From VXYL01 sp047518105 (GTDB lineage: Bacteria > Pseudomonadota > Gammaproteobacteria > Pseudomonadales > Azotimanducaceae): 7,139 nucleotides of DNA. Location of the stretch: NCBI GenBank assembly GCA_047518105.1, contig JAKZRQ010000279.1, forward strand, positions 1 through 7,139, written 5' to 3'. Position 1 is the stretch's first letter; each line of letters begins with the position of its first letter. The notes below the pieces were generated by a model. It searched no databases. It had not been told where the DNA came from and worked only from the letters and a program-made list of their open reading frames with translations. Shown here in pieces: positions 6,422 through 7,139 of this stretch. The position numbers and the translations under genes were made by a program.

Positions 6422-6578
6422 TGGCATGGGGGAGCATTACCGAACCGGGCCGGACCAGACGGTCGAGCGTCCCGCAATCGGCCGGCGCTCGTCGGAGTGC
6501 CAGGTGGATTGCGTGAACCTGCTCATTCCCGGTCCGGTGGAGTTGGTCAAGGGCGGCGACCCCGACGCCTCGGACGAA

Positions 6579-6953
6579 ATGCCGAGGATCGACGAGTTGC
6601 TGGTGAGCGTCCGCGACTTTCTGCGCGGGGACATCATGGAGGAAACGCGGGGCCGAACCAATTTTCTTGCCCGCGTTGCCGGCAATTCGCTGGACATCGT
6701 GCGGCGTGATCTGCTTCTGGGCGACGAGCACCGCGCCAATGAGCGCACGCGGTTACAGGCACTGCTCGGTGTGGAGGCTGAACTCGACGACTTGCGCTGG
6801 CGGCTGGTTGCCGGCCTGCGGGACGGCAGCATCCCGCTCGACCTGCCGGGACTCGCTGAGCATTTGCGCACGACTGTGGTCAATCAGGTCGCCATCGATC
6901 AGCCCCGGTATTCGGGGTTTATAACAGCCTCCCAACTGAGCCGTCCCGGCTAA
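6579..6953 (+). CDS. DUF6285 family protein, probably truncated at the C-terminus
   Basis: 124 aa from the ATG at 6579. The pattern RIDELLVSVRDFLRGDIMEE, then FLARVAGNSLDIVRRDL, LQALLG, a long helix, and LAEHLRTTVVNQVAIDQPRY is that of DUF6285 proteins, small helical proteins of unknown biochemistry usually encoded next to APH-like phosphotransferases and acyl-CoA dehydrogenases. The last ten residues (ITASQLSRPG) look unrelated, suggesting a break near 6920. The frame is open upstream and continuous with the IS91 tail. The codons between (ERPAIGRRSSECQVDCVNLL, about 6460-6524) resemble the end of the APH-like partner, so this may be a remnant of that gene pair in one frame. No strong ribosome binding site precedes 6579; a GTG at 6513 with AGGTGG upstream is an alternative start. 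Confidence 0.7.
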   Translation: MPRIDELLVSVRDFLRGDIMEETRGRTNFLARVAGNSLDIVRRDLLLGDEHRANERTRLQALLGVEAELDDLRWRLVAGLRDGSIPLDLPGLAEHLRTTVVNQVAIDQPRYSGFITASQLSRPG

Positions 6954-7085
6954 TCCCGGTAGCACGCAATCTTCTGCAAAGGCTTTTTCGTGATGGCAGC
7001 CACGCTGGCCCCAGCCGGCCGTTGTCGTTCCTGGAGCTAAACCAGATAGGGGGTTTCCACGGAAACCGGAACGCCAACGCCGGGC
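6954..7085. other. Stretch without a gene
   Basis: No recognisable coding frame on either strand. It separates the DUF6285 remnant from the end of a minus-strand gene and contains one palindrome at 7052-7067. Confidence 0.5.
7052..7067. repeat. Palindrome GGTTTCCACGGAAACC
   Basis: Perfect 7-base arms with a 2-base centre. An upstream AAACC at 7039-7043 can pair with the same left arm, giving two mutually exclusive stems. It could be an operator-like dyad, a dispersed repeat or an element end. No T run follows on either strand, so it is not a standard terminator. Confidence 0.45.
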
Positions 7086-7139
7086 CTAACGACGCCGTTC
7101 GGCGATAAAACGCAACAGCGACAGCGTTTCCTCCGGATC
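7086..7139 (-). CDS. C-terminal end of an unidentified gene cut by the window edge
   Basis: The minus strand is open from the window edge to a TAG at 7086-7088, giving DPEETLSLLRFIAERRR, a plausible amphipathic C-terminal helix with a basic end. The family is not recognisable from 17 residues, and a chance frame is possible. Confidence 0.3.
   Translation of the reverse strand, partial: DPEETLSLLRFIAERRR

Noticed and set aside
5720..6427. Upstream extension of the ferredoxin-aconitase frame to a start at 6427
   Set aside because: This part is antisense to the IS91 transposase and unlike any protein; the GGAGG-preceded ATG at 5719 is the natural start.
1..7139. CRISPR array, tRNA or rRNA
   Set aside because: No regularly spaced repeats and no tRNA- or rRNA-like conserved segments were seen on either strand.

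Overview
GC-rich bacterial DNA. The middle-left part holds two intact genes, and both sides are a graveyard of truncated transposases and gene fragments. The gene families (an NTE-like patatin phospholipase, a bacterial GOLPH3/GPP34 protein, a DUF6285 protein, aconitase and ferredoxin pieces, and ISNCY-, IS6- and IS91-type remnants) suggest a large-genome, Gram-negative-type environmental or uncultured bacterium. No 16S gene or other marker is present, so I cannot place it more closely.

Layout. Positions 1-340 (+): the last codons of a gene with a helix-turn-helix-like C-terminus, then the start of a lower-GC conserved-looking protein that breaks off where an ISNCY-type transposase 3' remnant (about 340-641, frameshifted) begins. 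Positions 642-827: no gene seen. Positions 828-4076 (-): a compact lipid-related cluster, transcribed right to left: a GPP34 (GOLPH3-like) protein, then a 763-aa protein with two cNMP-binding-like domains and an NTE-type lysophospholipase domain, then a 60-codon ORF that overlaps the phospholipase stop and looks like the first part of a thioesterase/alpha-beta hydrolase cut short at a GGGGCTGAAGCCCC palindrome. Positions 4077-4548: no intact gene, only the N-terminal piece of an HTH transposase. Positions 4549-5285 (-): an IS6-family remnant with one terminal inverted repeat, a missing N-terminus and a catalytic Asp changed to Gly. Positions 5270-5719 (-): a chimeric ORF made of a ferredoxin N-terminus with a good ribosome binding site fused in frame to an internal aconitase piece. 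Positions 5738-6421 (+): C-terminal half of an IS91-type transposase, frameshifted in a C run. Positions 6579-6953 (+): a DUF6285 protein in frame with the IS91 tail. Positions 6954-7085: no gene, one palindrome. Positions 7086-7139 (-): last codons of an unidentified gene.

How they work together. The only plausible functional unit is the minus-strand pair GPP34 plus NTE-like phospholipase. In eukaryotes both families act on phospholipid membranes, and finding them side by side suggests a membrane-lipid handling or remodelling unit. The remaining content records repeated transposition and recombination: four different transposase remnants, each truncated, joined to pieces of housekeeping genes. 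I see no CRISPR array, tRNA, rRNA or complete mobile element.
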